The notes under the pieces are model-generated. The model was not told the DNA's origin and did no database searches. It saw only the letters and a list, made by a program, of their open reading frames with translations. The translations under genes were made by a program, and so were the position numbers. Shown piece after piece: positions 6,808 through 14,918 of a stretch of DNA of 36,452 nt. Source of the DNA: Bifidobacterium amazonense. Lineage in GTDB: Bacteria; Actinomycetota; Actinomycetes; Actinomycetales; Bifidobacteriaceae. Location of the stretch: the NCBI RefSeq assembly GCF_018555435.2, contig NZ_JAFEJT020000031.1, positions 1 to 36,452 of the forward strand, given 5' to 3'. The stretch's first letter is position 1. The number at the start of each line of letters is the position of its first letter.

Positions 6808-8826
6808 CTACTCGAGTTCCACCGCACCCGTGTACAGCTGGTAATACTCGCCCTTGAGCGCGATGAGCTCGTCGTGCGAGCCGCGCTCGATGATGTTGCC
6901 GTGGTCGAGCACCATGATCACGTCGGAGTTGCGCACGGTGGACAGGCGGTGCGCGATGACGAACACGGTGCGGCCCTTCATCAGCGCGTCCATGCCGGCC
7001 TGCACGACCTCCTCGGTGCGGGTGTCGATCGACGAGGTCGCCTCGTCCAGAATCAAAGCCGGCGAGTCGGCCACGGCGGCGCGCGCGATCGAGATCAGCT
7101 GGCGCTGGCCCTGCGACAGGCCGGAACCGTCGCCTTCGAGCACGGTCTGGTAGCCCTGCGGCAGCATGCGGATGAAGCCGTCGGCGTTCACCAGCTTCGC
7201 GGCCTCGATGCATTCCTCGTCTGTGGCGTCGAGCCGGCCATAACGGATGTTGTCCATCACAGTGCCGGTGAACAGGTTCACGTCCTGCAGCACGATGCCG
7301 AGCGAACGGCGCAGGTCGGGCTTGCGGATGTTCTTCACGTCGATGCCGTCGTAGAGGATCTGGCCTTCCTGGATGTCGTAGAACCGGTTGATCAGGTTCG
7401 TGACCGTGGTCTTGCCGGCGCCGGTGGCGCCCACCAAAGCCATCTTCTGGCCCGGCTTGGCGAACCAGGTGATGTCGTGCAGCACCGGCTTGTCGGGGTT
7501 GTAGCCGAAGGTCACGTTGGTGAAGCGCACGTCGCCCTGCAGCAGGGTCAGGCGTCCGTCCGGCGAGGTGACGGCCTGTTCCTTGGCCTTGAGTGCCACC
7601 TCGCGGGCCTTGCCGTGCAGCTTCTCGGCGGCCTTGAGCGAACGCGTGCCGTCGTCGCCGGCCTCGCGCTTCCACGCCCAGTGGCCGGTCTCGTGGTCCA
7701 CTTCGGTCATCGTGCGGCCGTCCGAGGCGAGTTCCACGTTGACGAGCGTGACGGTGCCGTCGTCGGATTCGACCGGCTCGTCCATGAGCGCGAAGATGCG
7801 CGAGGCGCCGGCGAGCGCCATCATCACCATGTTGAGCTGCATGGAGACCTGGCCGAGCGGGTTGATGAACGAGCGCGAGAGGGTGAGCAGGGAGATGAGC
7901 GTGCCGAGCGTGAGCGTGCCGAAGCCCGAGAGTCCGACGTTGCCGACGCCGCCGAGCGCCATCGCGCCGCCGATGATGGCGAGCAGGATGTAGAGCATGT
8001 AGCCCATGTTGCCCACGATCGGCATGGTGACGTTGCCCCACGTGTTCGCTTCGGCCGAGGCCTCGAACAGCTCCTCGTTCTTTTCGTCGAAGGTCCGCTG
8101 CGTGGCGTCCTCGTGGTTGAAGACCTTGATGACCTTCTGGCCGTTGACGGACTCCTCGACGAACGCGTTGACGTCGCCGATCCACTGCTGCTGCTTGACG
8201 AAGTAGCGTCCGGCGCGGCCGACGACCTTGCGGATGATGAAGTACAGCAGCACGGTGAACAGCAGCACGAACACGGTCAGCGGGATGGACAGCCACAGCA
8301 TCGAGACGATGGCCGCGATCGCGGAGATCGCGGAGGCGAACATCTGCGGGAACGACTGGCTGATGGCCTGGCGCAGCGTGTCGGTGTCGTTGGTGTAGCG
8401 GCTCATGATGTCGCCGTGCTCGTTGGTGTCGAAGTAGCGGATCGGCAGGTACTGCTGGTGGGCGAACATGTCGTCGCGGATCTTCTTGAGCGTGCCCTGT
8501 TCGACGGTGACGATGAGCCACTGCCACAGCCAGCTGGAGATGATGCCGGCGACGTACAGGCAGCCCATGAGCGTGATGGCGCGCAGCAGCGGGCCCCAGT
8601 CGGGGTTGTCCGCGCCGACCAGCGGCAGGATGTACGTGTCGATCAGCGACTGGAGGAACAGCGCGGAGCCGGCCTGCGCGGCCGCGCCGATGAGGATGCA
8701 CACCACGATGGCGACGACGCGCCACCGGTATTGCAGAATGTAGCCGAAGATGCGCTTGGTGGTGCCGGGGGCCGGCTTGCCCATGCCCGGCTTGCGATCC
8801 TTGAAGTTCTGCTTCGCTTCGCTCAT
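6808..8826 (-). CDS. ABC multidrug-type exporter half-transporter, catalytically complete subunit
   Basis: The 672-residue protein has six predicted membrane segments (starting RIFGYILQYRWRVVAIVVCI) followed by a nucleotide-binding domain. Walker A is GATGAGKT, the Q-loop is intact (LQDVNLF), Walker B ends LILDEATSS with the catalytic glutamate, and the H-loop is IAHRLST. The signature is LSQGQ instead of LSGGQ. This suits the subunit of a heterodimeric exporter that supplies the active Walker B and the degenerate signature. A charged insert of about 70 residues precedes the nucleotide-binding domain. The ATG overlaps the upstream partner's stop as ATGA, so translation is coupled. Together with the MarR regulator it resembles LmrCD/BmrCD-type drug exporters; the substrate is unknown. 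Confidence 0.9.
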   Translation of the reverse strand: MSEAKQNFKDRKPGMGKPAPGTTKRIFGYILQYRWRVVAIVVCILIGAAAQAGSALFLQSLIDTYILPLVGADNPDWGPLLRAITLMGCLYVAGIISSWLWQWLIVTVEQGTLKKIRDDMFAHQQYLPIRYFDTNEHGDIMSRYTNDTDTLRQAISQSFPQMFASAISAIAAIVSMLWLSIPLTVFVLLFTVLLYFIIRKVVGRAGRYFVKQQQWIGDVNAFVEESVNGQKVIKVFNHEDATQRTFDEKNEELFEASAEANTWGNVTMPIVGNMGYMLYILLAIIGGAMALGGVGNVGLSGFGTLTLGTLISLLTLSRSFINPLGQVSMQLNMVMMALAGASRIFALMDEPVESDDGTVTLVNVELASDGRTMTEVDHETGHWAWKREAGDDGTRSLKAAEKLHGKAREVALKAKEQAVTSPDGRLTLLQGDVRFTNVTFGYNPDKPVLHDITWFAKPGQKMALVGATGAGKTTVTNLINRFYDIQEGQILYDGIDVKNIRKPDLRRSLGIVLQDVNLFTGTVMDNIRYGRLDATDEECIEAAKLVNADGFIRMLPQGYQTVLEGDGSGLSQGQRQLISIARAAVADSPALILDEATSSIDTRTEEVVQAGMDALMKGRTVFVIAHRLSTVRNSDVIMVLDHGNIIERGSHDELIALKGEYYQLYTGAVELE

Positions 8827-10760
8827 CGCACCTCTCCTTCCTGTGCGGACTGCGCGGACTGTGCCGTCTGCGCGGACTGTTCGTTGGCCCGCACCGCCGC
8901 GGCCTCCTTCGCCGCGGCCGCGTCGAGCGCGGCCTGGCCTTCGGCGGTGTTCTTGGTCTGGGATTCGTAGATGGACCGGTACTCGTCGCAGGTTTCGAGC
9001 AGCTCGTCGTGCGTGCCGCGGGCCATGATGCGGCCGTTGTCCATGACGAGGATCATGTCGGATTCCTGCACGGAGGCGACGCGCTGCGCGATGATGATCT
9101 TGGTCGTGTCCGGGATCTCGTTGTGGAACGCGGCACGGATCAGCTTGTCGGTCTTGGTGTCGACGGCCGAGGTCGAATCGTCGAGGATGAGGATCTTCGG
9201 CTTCTTGAGCAGCGCCCGCGCGATGCACAGGCGCTGGCGCTGGCCGCCGGAGACGTTGGTGCCGCCCTGTTCGATGTACGTGTCGTACTTGTCGGGGAAT
9301 TCCTGGATGAACCCGTCGGCCTGCGCAAGCCGGCAGGCATGGCGGATCTCCTCGTCGGTGGCTTCCGGGTTGCCCCAGCGCAGGTTCTCCTTGATCGTGC
9401 CGGAGAACAGCACGTTCTTCTGCAGCACCATCGCGACCTGGTCGCGCAGGATTTCGAGGTCGTAGTCGCGCACGTCCACGCCGCCGACCTTGAGCGAGCC
9501 GGAGCTGACGTCGTACAGTCGCGGCACGAGCTGCACGAGCGACGACTTGGCGGAACCGGTGCCGCCGACGATGCCGACGGTCATGCCGGAGCGGATCTTG
9601 AGATCGATGTCGTCGAGCACGGGCTTTTCGGAGCTGTCGGAGTAGCGGAACGTGACGTGGTCGAATTCGATCGAGCCGTCGGCGACGGCCGTGACCGGCC
9701 TGTCCGGGTCGGTGACGGTGCTTTCCTCCTGCAACACCTGGCAGATGCGTTCGGCGGACGCCTGCGAGATGATGAACATCACGAAGATCATCGACAGCAT
9801 CATCATCGACATGAGGATCTGCATCGCGTACGTGACGAGCGCGGTCAGGTCGCCGGTGGTCAGGCCCAGCGCGGCGTTGTTGCCGGAGGCGACGATCTGC
9901 TGCGCGCCCATCCATGCGATGAGGATCATCGACGCGTAGATGCAGAACATCATGATCGGGCTGTTGAAGCTCATGATGCGTTCGGCGAGCGTGAAGTCCT
10001 TGAAGATGCGGCGCGAGATGCGGTCGAACTTGGAGATCTCATGCGATTCGCGGTTGTAGGACTTGACGACGCGGATGCCCTGCAGGTTCTCGTCGACGAC
10101 GTTGTTGAGCGCGTCGTACGTGTGGAACACGCGCTCGAACACCGGGTGGACGAGCACCGCGAGGCCGCACAGGCCGATCGCGAGGATCGGGATGCATGCG
10201 AGGAACACCATCGAGATGGACGGCGAGATGCGGAACGAGAAGATCCACGCGACCACGACCATGATCGGGGCACGCACGCCCATGCGGATCATCATGCCGT
10301 ACGCGTTCTGCAGGTTGGTCACGTCGGTGGTCAGGCGGGTGATGATCGAGCCGGTGGAGAACCGGTCGATGTTGGTGAAGCTGAACGCCTGCACCTTCTC
10401 GAACTGGTCGCGGCGCAGGTTCTTCGCGAAGCCGGCGGCCGCGACGGCCGAGAAGCGTCCGGCGAGGAAGCCGCTGCCCAGCGAGACGAACGAGCAGACC
10501 AGCAGGATCAGGCCGAATTTGATGATGGCGGGCATGCTGCCGCCGCTGATGCCCTGGTCGATGAGCGCGGCCATGACCGTGGGGATCAGGATCTCCAGAA
10601 TGCTTTCGATGAACACGAACAGCGGCGCGAGCAGGCTTTCCTTCCTGTATTCGCGCAACGATCCGCCAAGCGTGCGGATGACGTGCTTCGGCCGGGCCGG
10701 TTCGACGGCCTTGCGCGACCGTTCGATGGCCGCTTCCGTCGCGGCTGCGTTATCGCTCAT
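8823..10760 (-). CDS. ABC multidrug-type exporter half-transporter, degenerate-site subunit
   Basis: The 645-residue protein has six membrane segments and a nucleotide-binding domain from about residue 365. Walker A is GGTGSAKSS (about 399-407) and the signature is VSGGQ (503-507). The residue after Walker B is Asp instead of Glu (LDDSTSA, 526-532), and the H-loop histidine is Gln (IAQRVAS, near 559). These are the usual losses in the degenerate member of heterodimeric ABC exporters, and they complement the partner's intact Walker B and altered signature. The C-terminus is an Ala/Gln/Ser tail coded by 9-bp DNA repeats. The start at 10760 is chosen because its ATG overlaps the marR stop (ATGA) behind a GGAGGAAA ribosome site. 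It is expected to pair with the next gene in the membrane. Confidence 0.9.
   Translation of the reverse strand: MSDNAAATEAAIERSRKAVEPARPKHVIRTLGGSLREYRKESLLAPLFVFIESILEILIPTVMAALIDQGISGGSMPAIIKFGLILLVCSFVSLGSGFLAGRFSAVAAAGFAKNLRRDQFEKVQAFSFTNIDRFSTGSIITRLTTDVTNLQNAYGMMIRMGVRAPIMVVVAWIFSFRISPSISMVFLACIPILAIGLCGLAVLVHPVFERVFHTYDALNNVVDENLQGIRVVKSYNRESHEISKFDRISRRIFKDFTLAERIMSFNSPIMMFCIYASMILIAWMGAQQIVASGNNAALGLTTGDLTALVTYAMQILMSMMMLSMIFVMFIISQASAERICQVLQEESTVTDPDRPVTAVADGSIEFDHVTFRYSDSSEKPVLDDIDLKIRSGMTVGIVGGTGSAKSSLVQLVPRLYDVSSGSLKVGGVDVRDYDLEILRDQVAMVLQKNVLFSGTIKENLRWGNPEATDEEIRHACRLAQADGFIQEFPDKYDTYIEQGGTNVSGGQRQRLCIARALLKKPKILILDDSTSAVDTKTDKLIRAAFHNEIPDTTKIIIAQRVASVQESDMILVMDNGRIMARGTHDELLETCDEYRSIYESQTKNTAEGQAALDAAAAKEAAAVRANEQSAQTAQSAQSAQEGEVR
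8842..8877. repeat. Four 9-bp units coding the Ser-Ala-Gln tail
   Basis: Four adjacent 9-bp units (TGTGCGGAC, TGCGCGGAC, TGTGCCGTC, TGCGCGGAC) encode the repeated SAQ/TAQ tail of the degenerate exporter subunit, 17 bp before its stop codon. The tail length could vary between strains. Confidence 0.7.
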
Positions 10761-11293
10761 TTGCTTTCCTCCTTCGTATGGTCGTTGCCTTCCGTCTGCG
10801 GCGTGGCGCCGCGCTCCTCGCCGGTTCTTGGCGGGGCGGCGTGCCGCTCGAATTCCCTCTGCGCCTCGGCGATGTTCTCCCGCATGCGCTGGATGCACAG
10901 GCGTAGCGTCTCCTGTTCCAGCGGCGTGAGCCCTTCGACCAGAAGCCGTTCGGTGCGCGCCCCGTTCGCCTTGAGATCGGCGACGATGTCGTCGGCCTTG
11001 GGCGTGAGCACGATGCGCTTCAGTCGCGCGTCGTGCGGCACGGGTTCGCGTACGATCAGCCCTTTCTTCTCCATGAGCGCGAGCACGCGCGACGCGGTGG
11101 ACCGCGTGATGCAGAACTTCTGCTCGATGGTGTGCTGGTAGATCGGCTTGTCGCGGTTGCGGTCGAGGAAGATGATGATGTGCGCGTTGCCGCCGGTGGC
11201 CGACTGGGCCGATTCCGGCATGGTTTCACCCAGATAGCGGTCCACCGCCTTGCTGAGCGAGCGCATCTCGATGCTGAGGACATGCTGGTCCAT
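10757..11293 (-). CDS. MarR-family transcriptional regulator of the ABC exporter operon
   Basis: This 178-residue MarR-type winged-helix protein has the recognition helix around residues 58-75 (EQKFCITRSTASRVLALMEKKG when read through) and the wing HDARLKRIVLTPKA at 87-100, close to the family's DxRxxxxxLT motif. It is the first gene of a three-gene operon with two exporter subunits, its stop overlapping the next ATG. The start at 11293 has GGGAG upstream; an open frame of 29 further codons runs into the operator palindromes and is not believed. MarR proteins usually repress their own operon and release DNA when a small aromatic or toxic compound binds. The C-terminal tail after about residue 150 is charged and longer than in most members. 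Confidence 0.87.
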   Translation of the reverse strand: MDQHVLSIEMRSLSKAVDRYLGETMPESAQSATGGNAHIIIFLDRNRDKPIYQHTIEQKFCITRSTASRVLALMEKKGLIVREPVPHDARLKRIVLTPKADDIVADLKANGARTERLLVEGLTPLEQETLRLCIQRMRENIAEAQREFERHAAPPRTGEERGATPQTEGNDHTKEESK

Positions 11294-11316
11294 ATCACTC
11301 CCGTCATCAATCGTCC

Positions 11317-11380
11317 CATATGCAACAGTTGCATATGCAACATTGCATCCTAATACGCCCCACCTACAACAGTTGCACAT
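11317..11380 (-). promoter_or_regulatory. Overlapping palindromic operators upstream of marR
   Basis: Site 1 (11317-11337) is CATATGCAAC, one central base, then GTTGCATATG, a perfect 21-bp palindrome apart from the centre. Site 2 (11335-11348) is ATGCAA-CA-TTGCAT and shares its first three bases with site 1. Site 3 (11365-11380) has TACAAC, one base, GTTGCACAT, with the same CAAC-N-GTTG core. They lie 24 to 87 bp before the marR start and are the likely binding sites of the MarR protein. Confidence 0.8.
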
Positions 11381-11431
11381 ACAACAATCGGCGTGTCGTC
11401 AGCGCGAAATCGCGATAGCGCGATTCCGCCG

Positions 11432-12367
11432 TCACTTCAGCACGTAGGTTTTGACCTTGGAATCGTAGCGGCCGTTGATGTAGGGGCCGTTGTCGCTTTG
11501 GGCGGAGGCGTTCCAGTCGAGCGGGACGGCGGTCAGACCGGAGGGGTTGCTCACGTTGTACAGGATGTCGTAGACGTCGATGGACTGGCCGGGGCCGACC
11601 GACGTATTAAGCTCGTTGAACGCGTACCGTTTCGTGCCCACGGTTTTGCCGGATGAGTCGCGCAGCTCGTATCCGATGTTGACCATGGAGAACGTGCCAG
11701 CGGTGTTGTTGCGCACCGTCATGTGCAGTTCGAGCGAATCCGGCCCATACTCCTGCTGTTCGGAATAGCCTTCGACGGCGAGCAGCAGGCCGCCGGCCTT
11801 GGCCAGGCCGCCGCCGGCCGCCGCGGCATCCGCCTTGAGTTTCTTGTTGGCCGCTTCAAGTTCCGTGTTCTTGGCGGTCAGATCCTTGTTCTTCTTCGTC
11901 AGATCGTCGTTCTTCGCGCTCAGTTCGTCGTTGCTGGTCTGCAGCGACCCGCGATCGTCAAGCACCTCGCCGTACTTGGCCTTGAGCTCCTTGAGCTGCG
12001 TCTGGCTGTCCTTCAGCTGCCGCGAGACGGCGTCGATCCGTTGTGCCGACTGCGCGTCGCCCGACGATCGGCCCGCGACGAACGCGACCGTCAGCAGCAA
12101 TGCTGCCGCGACGATCGCCGCGATGATCGACACCGCACGGCTCCTCGTCGTCGACGAACTGGCCGTTCTTGTCGCGCCGGTAGCCGCACCGGTTGCCGTC
12201 CTCGTCGAGACTGTCCCGTCGCCGGCCGCGCGGGCCGCCGACCGATCCGCAAACCGCTCAGCCAGACGCACGGGCATCCGCAACAGCCAAGCAATCCAAG
12301 CCAACGGGCCCCGTCCATCGTCCCCGTTTCCGGAATCCGGCGTCTTCCCGACCGGAGCACCACCCAT
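11432..12367 (-). CDS. Membrane-anchored coiled-coil protein with C-terminal extracellular beta domain
   Basis: The 311-residue protein has a cytosolic N-terminus of about 78 residues, one membrane segment (79-99, SIIAAIVAAALLLTVAFVAG), a long heptad-rich coiled coil (about 105-180, with repeated KNxDL/LxAKN words), a small Ala/Gly linker, and a C-terminal domain (about 190-311). The last domain has alternating polar and hydrophobic strands and resembles the FxxL/DUF4352-type Ig-like domains that describe 'structural change upon neutral additions' in secreted proteins, but I cannot name the family firmly. The start at 12367 has GGGAGGACG upstream. It is transcribed away from D-serine ammonia-lyase and downstream of no other gene. 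A role in the envelope is likely; nothing more can be said. Confidence 0.7.
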   Translation of the reverse strand: MGGAPVGKTPDSGNGDDGRGPLAWIAWLLRMPVRLAERFADRSAARAAGDGTVSTRTATGAATGATRTASSSTTRSRAVSIIAAIVAAALLLTVAFVAGRSSGDAQSAQRIDAVSRQLKDSQTQLKELKAKYGEVLDDRGSLQTSNDELSAKNDDLTKKNKDLTAKNTELEAANKKLKADAAAAGGGLAKAGGLLLAVEGYSEQQEYGPDSLELHMTVRNNTAGTFSMVNIGYELRDSSGKTVGTKRYAFNELNTSVGPGQSIDVYDILYNVSNPSGLTAVPLDWNASAQSDNGPYINGRYDSKVKTYVLK

Positions 12368-12505
12368 GATCGTCCTCCCGCACTGGCCGCACGGCCGCAC
12401 CCATGCCGCTATGCACCATCGTATCGATCGGACGACACGTGCGAACATCGCCGCACATGAACAGATCATGAACACTTCATCCGGCGTTTTCCTCACGGCG
12501 CTACG

Positions 12506-13996
12506 ATGCACGGCATGACCACCGAATCCGCTACCGAATCTACCGGAATGCCCGGCCCCGCCACGAACGCCACGCGCACCTCCACTCACACCGACGCCGA
12601 CACTGCCACCGCCAGCGCTACCGACGCCCGCGCTGCCGCCCGCACCATCCACGGCGCAACCGTCTCCGAATGGATCGCCCGCTATCCCAAGCTGCGCGAC
12701 CTGATCGACCTCACGCCGACCGCATGGTTCAACGATCGGCTCGCCCCCACCGCACAGGCCCTGCCGGACGTCGGGCTCACCGTCGCCGACGTCGACGACG
12801 CGGCCGCCCGGCTCAAACGCTTCGCGCCGCTCATCGCCGAACTGTTCCCCGAAACCAAGCCGACCGCCGGCATCCTCGAATCTCCGCTCAGGGCCGTGCC
12901 GGACATGCAGGCCGCGCTCGACGAGCAGTACGGCCGCCCACTGTCCGACCAGCTGCCCGGCCAGCTGTGGGTCAAACTCGACAGCGAGCTGCCGGTGAGC
13001 GGCTCGATCAAGGCGCGCGGCGGCATCTACGAAGTGCTCAAGCACGCGGAGGACCTCGCCCTCGCCGCGGGACTGCTGCACCCGGGCGACGACTACCGCA
13101 CGCTCGCCTCCCCCGAGGCTCGCGCCTTCTTCGCCCGACACACCATCGCCGTCGGCTCGACCGGCAACCTCGGCCTGTCGATCGGCATCATGGCCGCCGC
13201 GCTCGGCTTCAAGGCCGCCGTGCACATGTCCGCCGACGCACGCCAGTGGAAGAAAGACAAGCTTCGCAGCCACGGCGTGAACGTCGTCGAATACGAGTCG
13301 GACTATTCGGTCGCCGTGGCCGCCGGCCGCAAGCAGGCCGAACACGATCCGACGACCTATTTCGTGGACGACGAGAACTCCCCCACCCTCTTCCTCGGCT
13401 ACGCGGTGGCCGCACGCCGTCTCGCCGGCCAGTTGCAAACCTTCGACATCCCGGTCGACATGGATCATCCGCTGTTCGTCTACCTGCCGTGCGGCGTGGG
13501 CGGTGGTCCCGGCGGCGTCTCGTTCGGGCTCAAAACCGTGTTCGGCGACGCCGTGCACTGCGTGTTCGTCGAACCGACGCATTCGCCGTGCATGTTCCTG
13601 GGCGAATATACCGGCCTGTTCAACGACGCCAGCGTGCAGGACTTCGGCATCGACAACCGCACCGCGGCCGACGGGCTGGCGGTGGGCCGCGCGTCCGGCT
13701 TCGTCGCGCGGCGCATGGCCCGCCTGCTCGACGGGTTCGTCACCGTCGACGACGACGAACTGTTCCGCATGGTCGCACTGCTCGACCGCGCGTCCGGCTA
13801 CGACATCGAGCCATCGTCCGCCGCGGCGTTCGCCGGCCCACAGCGCGTACTCAAGGACGCCGACTATCGCCGCCGGCTCGGACTGACCGACGGACGCATG
13901 GCGCACGCCACGCACATCGCCTGGGCCACCGGCGGCTCGATGGTCCCCCGCGACGAAATGGCCGAATACATCGCCCGCGGCGAGGCTCTCCTGTAA
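12506..13996 (+). CDS. dsdA: D-serine ammonia-lyase (D-serine dehydratase)
   Basis: The PLP enzyme turns D-serine into pyruvate and ammonia. The 496-residue product matches DsdA along its whole length from about residue 50. It has the PLP lysine in SGSIKARGG (Lys169), the phosphate loop [20 protein letters not shown], the glycine-rich [16 protein letters not shown], and the C-terminal WATGGSMVP. The E. coli enzyme is about 440 residues; the extra N-terminus here is a Thr/Ala/Asp-rich stretch with no homology. Neither ATG (12506 or 12515) has a good ribosome site, so the true start could lie later. No DsdC-type regulator or DsdX permease is adjacent. It could protect against D-serine toxicity or use it as a nutrient. 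Confidence 0.92.
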   Translation: MHGMTTESATESTGMPGPATNATRTSTHTDADTATASATDARAAARTIHGATVSEWIARYPKLRDLIDLTPTAWFNDRLAPTAQALPDVGLTVADVDDAAARLKRFAPLIAELFPETKPTAGILESPLRAVPDMQAALDEQYGRPLSDQLPGQLWVKLDSELPVSGSIKARGGIYEVLKHAEDLALAAGLLHPGDDYRTLASPEARAFFARHTIAVGSTGNLGLSIGIMAAALGFKAAVHMSADARQWKKDKLRSHGVNVVEYESDYSVAVAAGRKQAEHDPTTYFVDDENSPTLFLGYAVAARRLAGQLQTFDIPVDMDHPLFVYLPCGVGGGPGGVSFGLKTVFGDAVHCVFVEPTHSPCMFLGEYTGLFNDASVQDFGIDNRTAADGLAVGRASGFVARRMARLLDGFVTVDDDELFRMVALLDRASGYDIEPSSAAAFAGPQRVLKDADYRRRLGLTDGRMAHATHIAWATGGSMVPRDEMAEYIARGEALL

Positions 13997-14090
13997 CACG
14001 CGAATAGGCGCGCGAATAATGGTCGGCGTCGGCGGGGCGCGGCGTGACTGCATTAGTGTAGGAACCGTTGATGTCGCACACAGCGGCCGT

Positions 14091-14119
14091 GCGCGGGCGC
14101 ACGCTACAGGCGCCCGCGC
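14091..14119 (+). terminator. GC-rich stem-loop between dsdA and the DUF4391-like gene
   Basis: GCGCGGGCGC and GCGCCCGCGC pair perfectly over 10 bp with a 9-nt loop (ACGCTACAG). It is 95 bp beyond the dsdA stop and 26 bp before the next start. No T run follows, so it may be a weak terminator or a structure in the leader of the next gene. Confidence 0.4.
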
Positions 14120-14144
14120 CACAGGCCGGAAAGGAAGGCCGACG

Positions 14145-14885
14145 ATGACTGTCGCGCACTGTGGTACCGTATCCGCGCTCACCTTGGGATTGCCCGCTTC
14201 GACGGCGATTCCCGAAGCGAAGGGCAACCTGCCGAAGGCGATGTTCGTCGGCCGTGCGGCGATGTCCGCAAAACTCGGCAAACAGCTGAAGAACGACATC
14301 ACCGGCATCACCATGCTCGCGATCACCCGCCCAACCAACACGACGCTGGCGGCCGGCGCGAAGATCCCGGAGATTCTGGTGATCGGCCTGCACCTCGCGC
14401 CGAAGGTCACCACCGTGCCCACGGAGGCGATCGAGCTGATCGCCGCGCAGCGCAAGTCGGGCATCGTGTTCGCGGTGGTGCGCGACATGCCGTTCGAGGG
14501 CACGACGCGCGAGGAATGCACGCTGGCCGTGCGCCGCGCGCTGCCGGGCCGCGCCGGGCATACGCCGGTGCATCAGGTGTTCGCCGGCGAATGGAGGCCG
14601 GCCGGCGAGGCGATACTGGACACGGATGAGGTGCCGGAGGGCGGCTCCCTTGACGACCTGTGGGAGTCGATCTGCGCGCAGATCATCCTTGGATCGTCGA
14701 ACGGCGTCGATCTGGACGCGCGCATCACCCGCCGCTCGCAGATCCGCCAGCTCGAAGCCACCGTCGACAAGCTGGTGCGCGACCATCAGCGCGCCAAGGA
14801 CGCCGACCAGCGCAACGAGATCTACGCCCAGCTGCACAAGGCCAAGCAGCAGCTCGACGCCCTCGTCGCCCAAGCGACCGAATAG
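14145..14885 (+). CDS. DUF4391-like protein, orphan
   Basis: The 246-residue protein looks like a DUF4391 member. It starts a conserved part with LPKAMFVGRAAM and LKNDITGITMLAI, followed by IPEILVIGLHL, an IVFAVVRD strand, an EW pair near the middle (GEWRP), a helix with DDLWESICAQI, and a charged C-terminal coiled coil (RRSQIRQLEATVDKLV to KQQLDALV). DUF4391 proteins, as I recall, are often found beside helicase and methyltransferase genes of restriction-like systems, but no such partner is here. The start has AAAGGAAGG upstream. It faces the end of a LacI gene and follows dsdA on the same strand. The assignment rests on motif memory, so a different uncharacterised family is possible. Confidence 0.65.
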   Translation: MTVAHCGTVSALTLGLPASTAIPEAKGNLPKAMFVGRAAMSAKLGKQLKNDITGITMLAITRPTNTTLAAGAKIPEILVIGLHLAPKVTTVPTEAIELIAAQRKSGIVFAVVRDMPFEGTTREECTLAVRRALPGRAGHTPVHQVFAGEWRPAGEAILDTDEVPEGGSLDDLWESICAQIILGSSNGVDLDARITRRSQIRQLEATVDKLVRDHQRAKDADQRNEIYAQLHKAKQQLDALVAQATE

Positions 14886-14886
14886 C

Positions 14887-14914
14887 CCCCGCTGTCGCAA
14901 CCGTTGCGATGGGG
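14887..14914. terminator. Stem-loop between converging genes
   Basis: CCCC, then TCGCAA-CCG-TTGCGA, then GGGG form a two-part hairpin between the DUF4391-like gene (plus) and the second LacI gene (minus), whose ends are 33 bp apart. It could serve both strands. There is no clear T run. Confidence 0.5.
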
Positions 14915-14918
14915 CGAA

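Noticed and set aside
6874..11141. Long plus-strand open frames opposite the ABC exporter genes
   Set aside because: Their products are rich in Ala, Arg, Val, Asp and His with no domain, and the minus strand holds well-known ABC proteins.
11432..14521. A very long open frame on the minus strand across dsdA and the DUF4391-like region
   Set aside because: It is an antisense shadow created by high GC and codon bias. Only its last 311 codons, with their own ribosome site, make a believable protein.
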